Shown in pieces: positions 16,695 through 25,217 of a stretch of DNA of 64,000 nucleotides. The DNA is taken from positions 186,001 through 250,000 of the forward strand of contig NZ_BAABDF010000006.1 in NCBI RefSeq assembly GCF_039539485.1. The letters run 5' to 3'. This DNA comes from Celeribacter arenosi (GTDB lineage Bacteria; Pseudomonadota; Alphaproteobacteria; Rhodobacterales; Rhodobacteraceae). Below the pieces are notes generated by a model. The model was not told the origin of the DNA. It worked only from the letters and a program-made list of their open reading frames with translations, and made no database searches. Positions within the stretch are counted from its first letter, which is position 1; the number at the start of each line of letters is the position of its first letter. The translations under genes were made by a program, and so were the position numbers.

Positions 16695-19106
16695 TCAGGT
16701 CCCGCGCCGTTTTGCGCGCAGCGTCGGGTCGGCCTCGGTCGGATCCTCGGGCCACGGATGGCGCGGATAGCGCCCGCGCATGTCCTTGCGCACATCCCCG
16801 TAGGAGGTCTTCCAGAACCCCGGCAAATCGGTCGTCACCTGCAACGGGCGATGCGCCGGAGAGGTCAGCGTCACCTTCAACGGCACCCGTCGCGCGCCCA
16901 CCGTGGGATGCACCGTGGTGCCGAAAAACTCCTGTATGCGCGCGGTAATCTCGGGCGTCTCCCCGTCATATTCAATCGGAATGCGCCGCCCGAGGGGGCT
17001 CACAAAATGGCTCGGCACCTCGCGGTCCAGCCGGCTCATCTGGTCCCAATCGAGCATCGCACGCAACGCCTCTGTGGTGTCGAGCGCGCGCAACTGCGCC
17101 TCCGTGCGCGCACCGCCGAGATGCGGGGCGAGCCAGTCCTCCAACCCCGCCAAAAGCGCCTCATCGGACATGTCGGGATAACCCTCCCCCATCAACGCCA
17201 CCCGCGCGGCAAACCGGCGCGCCGCGGGCGTCCACGGCAGACCGATCTGGCGCAACCCCTCCATCGCCGCCCCCGCCATCGCCTCTGCAGGCGCTTCGCT
17301 CCACGGGCGCGACACCAACACGAGCGCGCCGAACCGCTCCTCGCGCGTCGCCAGAACCCGCCCCTCGCGGCGCGACCACGCGCAGGCCTCGACCCAATGG
17401 ATATGCGCCCCGTAAAGCGCGCGCAGTTCGCCCTCCGAAATCACCGCCGCCTGCCGGATCCGCGCCTCGCGCGCCGCCCCATCCGTGTCGGTCACCACGA
17501 TCAACCGCTGCGCGGCGAGCGTATCACCATCATCCATCACCGCGCCCTTGCCACCCGACATCACATAGCGCGCGCTGTCGCCTTTGCGCCGCAATCCGAT
17601 CCGGTCGGGATAGGCCAGCGCCGCCATTTCCCCCACGCTCATCGCCGCACGCTTGGGTAGGCCCTTGGCCAACCGCTTGGCCTCTTGTCTGACCCGCGCC
17701 AAGGCCCCGCGATCGGCCCGCGCATCCCCGCGCGCCACCGCATTCATGCGCACCGACAGGTCCACACCCGCCCCGCGCATCGGGTCGCGTTCGTTCAAAA
17801 GTGCCGCCAAAGGCGCCGCCTGCGCCCCTGCGATCTGTAGCATATGTCCAAGTCTCGGGTGCGTCGGCAAACCGGCCAGCGCCCGCCCATGCGCCGTAAT
17901 CCGCCCCGCATCATCCAGCGCGTCGAGCGATTGTAGCAACGCGCGCGCCTCCGCCATCGGCCCCTCCGGCGGGGTCGTCAAAAACGCCAATTCCCCCGCC
18001 TGCGCCCCCCAAAGCGCCAGCTCCAAAACAAATCCCGTCAGGTCCGCGGTCTCGATTTCGGCGGGCGCAAACAGGGGCAGGGCACCTTCCTCCCCCTTGG
18101 TCCACAGGCGGTAACACACGCCCTCGCTCACCCGCCCCGCACGGCCACGGCGCTGCTCGGCCTCTGCGCGCGACACCCGTTCGGTCACCAGCCGCGACAT
18201 GCCCGAGGACGGATCAAACCGCGCCCGTCGCGCCCGCCCGCCATCGACCACAATGCGCACATCCTCGATCGTCAGTGACGTCTCGGCAATTGAGGTCGCC
18301 AAGACCACCTTGCGCCCCTCACGACACGGCGCGACCGCCGCGCGCTGGGCGGCAAAATCCATCGCTCCGAACAGGGGGCGCACCACGCAATCCCCCGGCA
18401 ACCGCCCCGCGAGCAATGCCTCCACCCGCCGGATTTCCCCCTCACCGGGCAAAAACACCAACGCCGATCCCGCCTGCGCCCCCACCGCCTCCACCACCAG
18501 ATCGGCCACCGCCGCCTCATAGCGCACAGTCTTGGCCACCGGCACATCGCGCCACAGCGTCTCCACCGGATAGGCGCGCCCCTCAGAGTGCACCATCGGC
18601 GCATCGCCCAACATCGCCGCCACAGGGGCCGCATCCAAGGTCGCCGACATCACCACAATGGCCAAATCCTCGCGCAGCGCCTGACGCACCTCCCACACGA
18701 GCGCTAACCCCAGATCGGCGTTCAAACTACGCTCGTGAAATTCGTCGAAAATGACGCAACCGATGCCGGACAGTTCCGCATCGCTCTGCAACATCCGCGT
18801 CAGAATGCCCTCGGTCACCACCTCGATGCGGGTGTCGCGCGACACCTTCGCCTCGCCGCGCATCCGGTAGCCCACCGTGCCCCCGACCGCCTCGCCGAGG
18901 CTCGCCGCCATCCGCTCCGCCGCCGCGCGCGCCGCCAAACGACGCGGCTCCAACATCACGATCCGCCCCGTCACATCCTCCAACAACGCGAGAGGCACCC
19001 GCGTCGTCTTGCCCGCCCCCGGAGGCGCGACCAGAACCACACGGCCCTGCGCACGCACAGCCGCGCAGACCTCCCCCAGCACATCATCAATCGGCAGCCT
19101 GTCCAT
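16695..19106 (-). CDS. hrpB: ATP-dependent helicase HrpB
   Basis: HrpB is a DEAH/DExH-type helicase of unknown cellular task. With the ATG at 19106 it is 803 aa, close to E. coli HrpB. Motif I APPGAGKTT is at 28-36, motif II DEFH at 121-124, motif III SAT follows, and QRRGRAGR is motif VI. The family C-terminal domain is present (PRLGHMLQIA, FFGTTVHPTVG, PVQTTTD-like end). Another ATG at 19124 adds six residues; neither has a strong ribosome site. MDRLPIDDVL matches the family start better. The frame stays open to 19628 across the divergent meaB gene, but that part is not HrpB. Confidence 0.92.
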   Translation of the reverse strand: MDRLPIDDVLGEVCAAVRAQGRVVLVAPPGAGKTTRVPLALLEDVTGRIVMLEPRRLAARAAAERMAASLGEAVGGTVGYRMRGEAKVSRDTRIEVVTEGILTRMLQSDAELSGIGCVIFDEFHERSLNADLGLALVWEVRQALREDLAIVVMSATLDAAPVAAMLGDAPMVHSEGRAYPVETLWRDVPVAKTVRYEAAVADLVVEAVGAQAGSALVFLPGEGEIRRVEALLAGRLPGDCVVRPLFGAMDFAAQRAAVAPCREGRKVVLATSIAETSLTIEDVRIVVDGGRARRARFDPSSGMSRLVTERVSRAEAEQRRGRAGRVSEGVCYRLWTKGEEGALPLFAPAEIETADLTGFVLELALWGAQAGELAFLTTPPEGPMAEARALLQSLDALDDAGRITAHGRALAGLPTHPRLGHMLQIAGAQAAPLAALLNERDPMRGAGVDLSVRMNAVARGDARADRGALARVRQEAKRLAKGLPKRAAMSVGEMAALAYPDRIGLRRKGDSARYVMSGGKGAVMDDGDTLAAQRLIVVTDTDGAAREARIRQAAVISEGELRALYGAHIHWVEACAWSRREGRVLATREERFGALVLVSRPWSEAPAEAMAGAAMEGLRQIGLPWTPAARRFAARVALMGEGYPDMSDEALLAGLEDWLAPHLGGARTEAQLRALDTTEALRAMLDWDQMSRLDREVPSHFVSPLGRRIPIEYDGETPEITARIQEFFGTTVHPTVGARRVPLKVTLTSPAHRPLQVTTDLPGFWKTSYGDVRKDMRGRYPRHPWPEDPTEADPTLRAKRRGT

Positions 19107-19236
19107 CCCGCGTTTATGGGCCATCGCGGCGACGCTTGAAAGGGGGGCGGGCAGGGGTGGACTTTGCCTGCCTTGGCGGTCAATTGTGGGGACCAAATGC
19201 GGGGGGCGATCGCGCCCTGAATGCCGGAAGTCTGCA

Positions 19237-20220
19237 ATGGATATAGAACAACTCGCCCGCGACGTCTGCGATGGCAACCGACGCGCCCTCGCGCGCGCCA
19301 TCACCCTCGTGGAAAGCTCGCGCGACGACCACCGCCGCGACGCCATCGCCCTCATGGACGCGCTCAGCCACACCGGCAAACAGGCCCTGCGCCTCGGCCT
19401 CTCGGGCACACCGGGGGTGGGCAAATCCACCCTGATCGAAAGCTTCGGCATGATGCTGATCCGCGAAGGGCTGCGCGTCGCCGTCCTCGCCGTCGATCCC
19501 TCCTCGGCGCGCACAGGCGGCTCGATCCTCGGCGATAAAACCCGCATGGAACTGCTCTCGCGCGAAGCAAACGCCTTTATCCGCCCCTCGCCGTCGCGCA
19601 CCGAACTGGGCGGCGTGGCACGGCGCACCCGCGAAGCCGTGGCGCTATGCGAAGCGGCAGGCTACGACATCATCCTGATCGAAACCGTGGGCGTGGGCCA
19701 ATCGGAAACCGTGGTCGCGCAGATGTCCGACATCTTCCTTCTCCTCCTCGCACCGGCGGGGGGCGACGAATTGCAGGGCGTCAAACGCGGCATCATGGAA
19801 ATGGCCGACCTCATCGTGGTGAACAAAGCCGACGGAGACCTCGAACCCGCCGCCAAACGCACCTGCGCGGACTACAGCGGCGCACTCAGACTGCTGCGCA
19901 AACGCCCTCAGGACCCCGACGGCTTCCCCAAGGCGATGACCTGCTCCGCCCTCCAAGAATCAGGCATCACCCAAATCTGGGAAGACATCAAATTCCTCAC
20001 CGCTTGGCGCCGCGAGCAGGGCCATTTCGACGCGCGCCGCGCCGAGCAGGCCGAATATTGGTTCGGTCAGGAAATCCGACAGGGGTTGCTCGCCCAACTC
20101 GACCGCGAACCCCTGCGCAGCCATGTTTTGTCGCTCACAAAACAGGTCGCAACCGGCACGCTCACCCCCTCTGGCGCCGCCGAGCAGGTGCTCGCCGCCC
20201 TGCGCCACGATACGCCCTAG
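19237..20220 (+). CDS. meaB: MeaB/ArgK-type GTPase (methylmalonyl-CoA mutase accessory protein)
   Basis: MeaB-type G3E GTPases guard and load B12-dependent acyl-CoA mutases. The 327-aa protein has Walker A GTPGVGKST at 57-65, VDPSSARTGGSILGDKTRM near 90, ETVGVGQSE (Walker B region) and the guanine motif NKAD. In this group it likely serves methylmalonyl-CoA or ethylmalonyl-CoA mutase, linking to the propionyl-CoA gene prpE further along. No mutase gene lies beside it here. ATG 19237 follows GGAAG; the frame is open upstream over hrpB but lacks family similarity. Confidence 0.93.
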   Translation: MDIEQLARDVCDGNRRALARAITLVESSRDDHRRDAIALMDALSHTGKQALRLGLSGTPGVGKSTLIESFGMMLIREGLRVAVLAVDPSSARTGGSILGDKTRMELLSREANAFIRPSPSRTELGGVARRTREAVALCEAAGYDIILIETVGVGQSETVVAQMSDIFLLLLAPAGGDELQGVKRGIMEMADLIVVNKADGDLEPAAKRTCADYSGALRLLRKRPQDPDGFPKAMTCSALQESGITQIWEDIKFLTAWRREQGHFDARRAEQAEYWFGQEIRQGLLAQLDREPLRSHVLSLTKQVATGTLTPSGAAEQVLAALRHDTP

Positions 20221-20238
20221 AATGCGCGCCACGCGGTC

Positions 20239-20267
20239 TTGACGATTCTCTCGTGATCGCCTATGCA
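20239..20267 (+). promoter_or_regulatory. Possible promoter of rpmB
   Basis: TTGACG (20239-20244), 17 bases, then TATGCA (20262-20267). If used, it gives rpmB a leader of about 190 bases. A weaker TTCCGC-N17-TAGACA pair lies closer, ending near 20400. Confidence 0.4.
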
Positions 20268-20460
20268 CCGCGAACTGAATTTCGGGCGCTGCGCTTTTGC
20301 GGTGCCTTTCTCTGTTCAAATCGGTGAATTCGGGCGTGAACATGGGCCTTGGCCCTTGCGCTCCTCCGAATTTCCGCGCATATCCGGCGCCGATTAGACA
20401 GTTTAATGAGACCCGCGGTGGCGTAAACGCGCTGCCCGCTTGATAGACGAGGATGAACCC

Positions 20461-20748
20461 ATGTCGCGCCGCTGCGAATTGACCGGTAAAGGCCCGATGT
20501 CTGGCAACAATGTCAGCCACGCTAAAAACCGTACCCGCCGCCGTTTCCTTCCGAACCTCAACGACGTGTCGTTGATGTCGGAAACTCTTGGCCGCACCAT
20601 CAAATTCAAAATCTCCGCTGCCGCTCTGCGCACCGTTGATCACCGTGGTGGCCTCGACGCCTTCCTCGCGAAAGCGAAAGACGAAGAGCTGTCCGCCAAC
20701 GCGCTGAAAGTCAAAAAAGAGATCTCCAAGGCAACTGCTGCCGCCTGA
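20461..20748 (+). CDS. rpmB: 50S ribosomal protein L28
   Basis: L28 of 95 aa has the family start MSRRCELTGKGPMSGNNVSH and the RTRRRFLPNL segment. It lacks the extra cysteines of zinc-binding L28 forms. ATG 20461 has GAGGA upstream; an open frame seven codons longer lacks family similarity. It stands alone without rpmG (L33), ends with a strong terminator at 20772-20804, and has a long 5' leader with a GGGCC-TT-GGCCC palindrome (20344-20355). Confidence 0.96.
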   Translation: MSRRCELTGKGPMSGNNVSHAKNRTRRRFLPNLNDVSLMSETLGRTIKFKISAAALRTVDHRGGLDAFLAKAKDEELSANALKVKKEISKATAAA

Positions 20749-20771
20749 TCTTTCGACGTTTCCACGTCTTG

Positions 20772-20804
20772 AACCCCGTGCCATAACTCTGGCGCGGGGT
20801 TTTT
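20772..20804 (+). terminator. Terminator of rpmB
   Basis: AACCCCG / CGGGGTT with an inner GCC/GGC pair and one mismatch, followed by five T. Confidence 0.85.
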
Positions 20805-20837
20805 CGTCGTCCGCCCCCCTGACCTAGGAGCGAGAGC

Positions 20838-21560
20838 ATGAGCCGCCCCCGCATCGCCGCCCTTGATCTGGCGCGCACCGCCGCGCTGCTCGGCATGGTC
20901 GCCTACCATTTCGTCTACGACCTCGCGCTGTTCAACTTCCTGCCCCCGCGCCAGCCCTTTACCCCGTTCTGGAAAGGCCTCGCGGTGCTCACGGCGGGCT
21001 CGTTCCTGTTCCTCGCGGGTGTCAGCCTCCACCTCGCCCATGCGCGCGGGCTGCGCTGGCCCGCCTTTCGCGCACGCCTGCTGCGCATCCTCGCCGCCGC
21101 GCTGCTGATCACCGTGGTGAGCTACCTCTACATGCCCGACCGCTTCATCCATTTCGGCATCCTGCACGCCATCGCGACCGCCTCCGTGATCGGTCTGGCC
21201 TTTCTGCGGGTGCCCGTCTGGGGGGTGATTCTCGCCGCAATCGCCGCCTTCTTCGCCCCGAACGTGCTCACCAGCGACTTCTTCTCACCTGACTATTGGC
21301 ACTGGACCGGCCTTGCGCCAAAGGCCCGTCCCGCGCTCGATTTCGTGCCGCTCTTCCCGTGGATCGCACCGTTTCTGGCCGGCATGGCGGTCTCCAAAGC
21401 AGCCACCAACACGGGCCTCTGGACCGCTCTGCAAAGCCGCGCCACCCCTTCGCGCGCGATGCGCATTCTGGCATGGCCCGGGCGTCACACGCTGATCATC
21501 TACCTGCTCCACCAACCCCTGCTCGTGGGTCTCGTGGCGGGCGCGGCGGCGCTGGTCTAG
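20838..21560 (+). CDS. DUF1624 / heparan-alpha-glucosaminide N-acetyltransferase-like membrane protein
   Basis: This is a 240-aa polytopic inner-membrane protein of the DUF1624 (acyltransferase-3-like) family. It opens with RIAALDLARTAALLGMVAYHF, where the His of the MVAYHF helix is the likely catalytic residue. About six to seven hydrophobic helices follow, and it ends with the family motif GRHTLIIYLLHQPLLVG. It has an AGGAGCGAG ribosome site. The substrate, a sugar or envelope component, is unknown. Confidence 0.85.
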   Translation: MSRPRIAALDLARTAALLGMVAYHFVYDLALFNFLPPRQPFTPFWKGLAVLTAGSFLFLAGVSLHLAHARGLRWPAFRARLLRILAAALLITVVSYLYMPDRFIHFGILHAIATASVIGLAFLRVPVWGVILAAIAAFFAPNVLTSDFFSPDYWHWTGLAPKARPALDFVPLFPWIAPFLAGMAVSKAATNTGLWTALQSRATPSRAMRILAWPGRHTLIIYLLHQPLLVGLVAGAAALV

Positions 21561-21613
21561 GGCGCGCGCATCTGTCGCTTTCCATCCCCGCACACGCCGG
21601 ATAAATTGCCGCC

Positions 21614-21964
21614 ATGCGTCGTCACCTGACCCCGATCCTCGCGCTCCTGATGAGCCTTGTCATGCTCGCCTCCTCGGCCGGCACGGGCATGGCGCGTGGC
21701 CAGATGCGCGACGCGGCAGGCGCAATCGTGCTGTGCACAGGCTCCGGCTATGTCACCGTCGCGGTCGACGCCGATGGCCAACCCGTCGGCCCCCACCACA
21801 TCTGCCCCGACTGCGTGATGCACGCGGGCGTCGATGCACCGTCCCCCTTCGTGCTGACCCCGCCGACCCGCGTGGCTCTGGCCCTCGATCCCGTCCAACA
21901 GGGCCTCACCCTCGCGGCACGGATCGCCCCGACACCCGCCGCGCGTGGTCCCCCAACCGCCTGA
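21614..21964 (+). CDS. DUF2946-like small secreted protein
   Basis: This 116-aa protein has an N-terminal signal peptide (MRRHLTPILALLMSLVMLAS) and a central CPDC motif in HHICPDCVMHAG near residue 65. The layout resembles DUF2946 proteins, which often accompany copper-handling genes. The gene 36 bases downstream encodes a PCu(A)C copper chaperone, supporting that link. The C-terminus is rich in Ala and Pro with no recognisable domain. Confidence 0.72.
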   Translation: MRRHLTPILALLMSLVMLASSAGTGMARGQMRDAAGAIVLCTGSGYVTVAVDADGQPVGPHHICPDCVMHAGVDAPSPFVLTPPTRVALALDPVQQGLTLAARIAPTPAARGPPTA

Positions 21965-22000
21965 AATCTCACCCTCTTTCTCAGATTTCAGGATAAAAAC

Positions 22001-22537
22001 ATGACCATCAAAACACCCTTGCGCGCCGGGCTTTGCACCCTCGCACTCACCCTCCCGTTCTCCACGCCCGTCCTCGCCGATGACAGCACACATGACGGCA
22101 TGAGCCACATCATGATCACCGACGCCTACGCGCGCGCCTCCGGCATGTCCGCCAAAGCGGGCGCGGCCTTCTTCGTGATCGAAAACCATACCGACACCGA
22201 CGACCGCCTGATCGCGGCCGCCTCCGACATCGCCATGCGGGTCGAATTGCACACCCATATCGATGCCGGTGATGGCGTGATGCAAATGCGCCGCGTCGAG
22301 GGCGGCATCGCTGTCCCCGCAGGGGGCACCCACACCCTGATGCGCGGCGGAGACCACGTGATGTTCATGGGCCTCACCCGTCCGATGAGTGATGGCGACA
22401 TGGTCACCGTGACGCTGACCTTCGAGGAAGCGGGCGAGATGACGCTCGACATCCCCGTCGATCTGACGCGCGCCGAAACCATGCCGATGAAGATGCCCGC
22501 CGATGGCACCGGCATGCAGCACGGCAAAACCAACTAA
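22001..22537 (+). CDS. Periplasmic copper chaperone PCu(A)C
   Basis: This 178-aa secreted protein binds Cu(I) and delivers copper to cytochrome oxidase. A signal peptide ends about residue 27 (STPVLADD). The ligand set of the family is visible: His84 and His86 in VELHTH, Met94 and Met96 in GVMQMR, then His119 and Met121 in the HVM motif. The C-terminal extension is rich in Met and His (AETMPMKMPADGTGMQHGK), which may bind extra copper. It probably forms an operon with the DUF2946-like gene upstream. Confidence 0.9.
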   Translation: MTIKTPLRAGLCTLALTLPFSTPVLADDSTHDGMSHIMITDAYARASGMSAKAGAAFFVIENHTDTDDRLIAAASDIAMRVELHTHIDAGDGVMQMRRVEGGIAVPAGGTHTLMRGGDHVMFMGLTRPMSDGDMVTVTLTFEEAGEMTLDIPVDLTRAETMPMKMPADGTGMQHGKTN

Positions 22538-22582
22538 ACGCTACGCGACACCAAAGGCGGCATCCCACGCGGTGCCGCCCAC

Positions 22583-23272
22583 CTACCCCCCGATAATTTC
22601 CTCCACCCAATCGGGCACCAACCGCGACGCCGCCCCCTCGCGCACATCATCAAACCGCGCACCCGAAGCGGCGAGGTTGATCTCCAACGTCGCAATCCCG
22701 TGCTGCTGCGCCATCTGGCGAAACCCCGCCGCCGGATAGACCAACCCCGAGGTCCCGATCGCCACGAACAGATCGCTCTCCTCCAACGCCGCCCCAATGG
22801 CCTCCATGTGATAGGGGATTTCCCCGAACCACACGATGTCAGGGCGCGCCGTCGGCGCACCACAGGCCACACAAACCTCGCCCACCACCATCACCGCAGG
22901 CGCTTCCCAGCGATGCCCGCAGCGCGCACAGAGCGCCGAGTTCACCTCGCCATGCATGTGGATCACATCGCGCGCACCGCCCCGCTCCAACAGATCGTCG
23001 ATGTTCTGCGTGACCAGATGCACAGGCGCGCCGTGATCGCGCTGAAGGCGCGCCAAAGCCTCATGCGCCGCGTTCGGCTGCGCCGCCGCCACACCCGCAC
23101 GCCGCTCGTTGTAAAACCGCTGCACCAAGGCCGGATCCCGCGCAAAGGCCTCCGGCGTCGCCACATCCTCGACCCGATGCTCCTCCCACAGCCCGTCCTC
23201 GGCGCGAAAGGTCTTCAACCCGCTTTCCGCCGACAGACCCGCCCCCGAGAGGATGAATATCGCCTTACCCAT
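22583..23272 (-). CDS. cobB: NAD-dependent protein deacylase (sirtuin)
   Basis: A CobB/SIR2 enzyme of 229 aa that removes acyl groups from lysines using NAD+. It has the NAD site GAGLSAESGLKTFR at 10-23, TQNIDDLLERGG, the catalytic His in VIHMHGEV and a zinc site of two pairs (CARC and CVAC). PDIVWFGE and GTSGLVYPAAGF follow. The length fits bacterial class III sirtuins. The ATG at 23272 matches the family start MGKAIFILSGAG. The gene stands alone, divergent from the membrane protein at 23351. Confidence 0.94.
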   Translation of the reverse strand: MGKAIFILSGAGLSAESGLKTFRAEDGLWEEHRVEDVATPEAFARDPALVQRFYNERRAGVAAAQPNAAHEALARLQRDHGAPVHLVTQNIDDLLERGGARDVIHMHGEVNSALCARCGHRWEAPAVMVVGEVCVACGAPTARPDIVWFGEIPYHMEAIGAALEESDLFVAIGTSGLVYPAAGFRQMAQQHGIATLEINLAASGARFDDVREGAASRLVPDWVEEIIGG

Positions 23273-23350
23273 GCATTTCCCTTTCGCCCGATGTCCCGCT
23301 TTCGCACTATACTGGGGCAGGGCGTGAAACACGGCAATGGGCGAGGGGCC

Positions 23351-24100
23351 ATGATGCAGACCACAGCACGCAACCGCCACATCTGGCACAGGGTGCTGCG
23401 CGACGCGCGGGTGATCCTGTTTGCCTTCGCGCTGCCGCTCCTGCTGATCTTCGCGGCCTTCCTCATCGCCCAAAACATCGCCCCGCCGCTGATCGGCACC
23501 ACGCCGCTGTGCACGACGACCCCCTTCGCGGGCTGCTTTTCGCTCTTCGTGGATACCTCGTTCGCGCAGGCCCTTCTGGGTGCCTCCTACGGCGCCATCG
23601 GGGCGCTGGCCGGATCACTCTACTTCGCGCGACGCGCAGAACGGCGCGCCACCACCGTGCAACTGCTCGAATCCATCACCAACAGCACCTTCGTCACCCA
23701 ACGCCGCGAGGCCGCCGAATTCCTGCACGCGATGGGCTGGATCAACCCCGACGAAAGCCCCTCAGAGGCGCTCCTCGCCGCCAATCTCGACTTCCGCGCG
23801 CTGTTTTCGGGGGATTTCGCAGGCTACACAGCCGCCACCCATGGCGCGGGTATCACCGCCCTGCGCGCCGTCCTCGCCCGCCTCACGCTGGTCGGGGACA
23901 TGGCAAACGCGCACCTCATCGACACCCGCATCGCGGCCAGCGGTATGTCGGGCTTCCTCGCGTCATGGTTGGAGTTTTTCAACGTGCTCGACGCCAATAC
24001 CCGCGCGGGACCTTCCGAGACCCGCTGGCGCGCCACGCTAAGCGGGCTGGCGCATCTGCGCGACACATTCGGCCCCCTCGTAGAGCCGCGCGGGCCCTAA
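23351..24100 (+). CDS. Uncharacterised membrane protein with two N-terminal TM helices
   Basis: I do not recognise this 249-aa protein. A basic N-terminus precedes a TM helix at about 21-43 and a second at about 70-92. A soluble cytoplasmic domain rich in Arg, Glu and Ala follows (RRAERRATTVQLLESITNS, QRREAAEFLHAMGWINPDE). This two-TM plus helical-domain plan resembles DUF4760-type proteins, which is only a suggestion. ATG 23351 and 23354 are adjacent; AGGGG fits the second better. It overlaps the end of the convergent DUF4336 gene by four bases. Confidence 0.7.
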   Translation: MMQTTARNRHIWHRVLRDARVILFAFALPLLLIFAAFLIAQNIAPPLIGTTPLCTTTPFAGCFSLFVDTSFAQALLGASYGAIGALAGSLYFARRAERRATTVQLLESITNSTFVTQRREAAEFLHAMGWINPDESPSEALLAANLDFRALFSGDFAGYTAATHGAGITALRAVLARLTLVGDMANAHLIDTRIAASGMSGFLASWLEFFNVLDANTRAGPSETRWRATLSGLAHLRDTFGPLVEPRGP

Positions 24101-24825
24101 ACCCCGAGCCAGCGAAAGGCGCGCTTCAACTCGCCCGTGCCATCGCTCTCGTACCACCGCCCATGCGACAGGATCACCTTTTCAGGCGCCCATGAAATCA
24201 CTTCGCGGATCACCTCGCGCGCTTTTCGCCGCGATTTGAACGTGTTGCGCATGTCGATCGGGGCCTTCCCGTCGGGGTCGAGGTTGCCGGCAATGCGAAA
24301 CAGAACCGCCTTGATGCGCCCCACCTTGGCGGGTTCGAAATTCTCGATCAAATCGGTTAGCACCAAGACTTTGGAGGGGATGTGATAAAACACCACCTCG
24401 TGCAAAAACCGGTGCCCCTTGACCACGCGCTGGCGGATCACATCGCGCCACGCCTCAGGCGCCTCATCGTCCAGAATGACGTGGGTGGGGAAGGGGGTGT
24501 TGTTCTTTTTCGCGCGCGCGGCCACGCCCGGCGCGGCATAGACCGCCGCCTCGGGAAACCGCTCGCTCCATGTTTGCACGGAGACATAATGGATCGGATT
24601 GGGCGCGATCAGCCACGCAACCTCGCCCATATCCGCCAATTCGCGCAGCAATCCCTCATCGGGCGCAATCGGGCTATGCACCCAAAGCTGCGCCCCGATC
24701 CGAACCACCGTCATGCGCGTGGGAAACGCGACACCGTAAAACGGCACAGGCGGGCCATCTGCGATCCAGATGTCCCTGCCGACAGGTTTTAATGTGTTTA
24801 GCGGATGGTAAAGCGCATCAGCCAC
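24097..24825 (-). CDS. DUF4336 family protein (metallo-beta-lactamase-like)
   Basis: This 242-aa protein of the DUF4336 family is distantly related to metallo-beta-lactamase folds. Family segments are LKPVGRDIWIADGPPVPFYG at the start, LWVHSPIAPDEGLLREL, IAPNPIHYVSV and FYHIPSKVLVLTDLIENF. It ends with KVILSHGRWYESDG. The frame lacks a suitable ATG; the GTG at 24825 overlaps the stop of the preceding small secreted-protein gene by eight bases, implying translational coupling. Function unknown. Confidence 0.8.
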   Translation of the reverse strand: MADALYHPLNTLKPVGRDIWIADGPPVPFYGVAFPTRMTVVRIGAQLWVHSPIAPDEGLLRELADMGEVAWLIAPNPIHYVSVQTWSERFPEAAVYAAPGVAARAKKNNTPFPTHVILDDEAPEAWRDVIRQRVVKGHRFLHEVVFYHIPSKVLVLTDLIENFEPAKVGRIKAVLFRIAGNLDPDGKAPIDMRNTFKSRRKAREVIREVISWAPEKVILSHGRWYESDGTGELKRAFRWLGV

Positions 24826-25132
24826 AATAGGCGGCAGCGGAGTTCCCGAACGCCTTATAGCGCTTCCAGAATGTCTCGTGGCTGCGGTTATCGGACTGGC
24901 GCGTGTCCTGCGCCTTCTGCGGGTCCTTAAAGAACTTTGCCGCACGGCGCTGTTCGCTTCCCGACAGGGTCGCATCGGCAACCTGTTGGATACAACCGCA
25001 CAACGGACGGCTCGCGCCACTGCGCCCCGAGGCCAAACACGCACGCTCGATCGCGCCCGCGGTGGCGGGGAGGGGGGTTACATACCCCGTGGCGATGGTC
25101 GCCAGGATGACACCAATTTTAATCGTTTTCAT
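24818..25132 (-). CDS. Small secreted protein, family often labelled arginine transporter
   Basis: This 104-aa protein has a signal peptide cut about residue 25 (VTPLPATAGA). It then has a compact domain with three cysteines (ERACLASG, CGCIQQVAD) and the family signature AAKFFKDPQKAQDTRQSD, ending FWKRYKAFGNSAAAYC. It is a common Rhodobacteraceae family sometimes called arginine transporter, but nothing in the sequence supports transport. It is co-transcribed with, and overlaps, the DUF4336 gene. Confidence 0.8.
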   Translation of the reverse strand: MKTIKIGVILATIATGYVTPLPATAGAIERACLASGRSGASRPLCGCIQQVADATLSGSEQRRAAKFFKDPQKAQDTRQSDNRSHETFWKRYKAFGNSAAAYCG

Positions 25133-25217
25133 AGCTCTGCCTCATTCCTATGGCCGGTTCATGCCGGTCTGTTTGTAGATAGGATTGGGAATACTGTGCC
25201 AAAAAACGCCGCGCAGA

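Noticed and set aside
19107..19628. Upstream extension of the hrpB frame
   Set aside because: It runs antisense through the start of meaB and has no similarity to HrpB; ATG 19106 gives a family-length protein.
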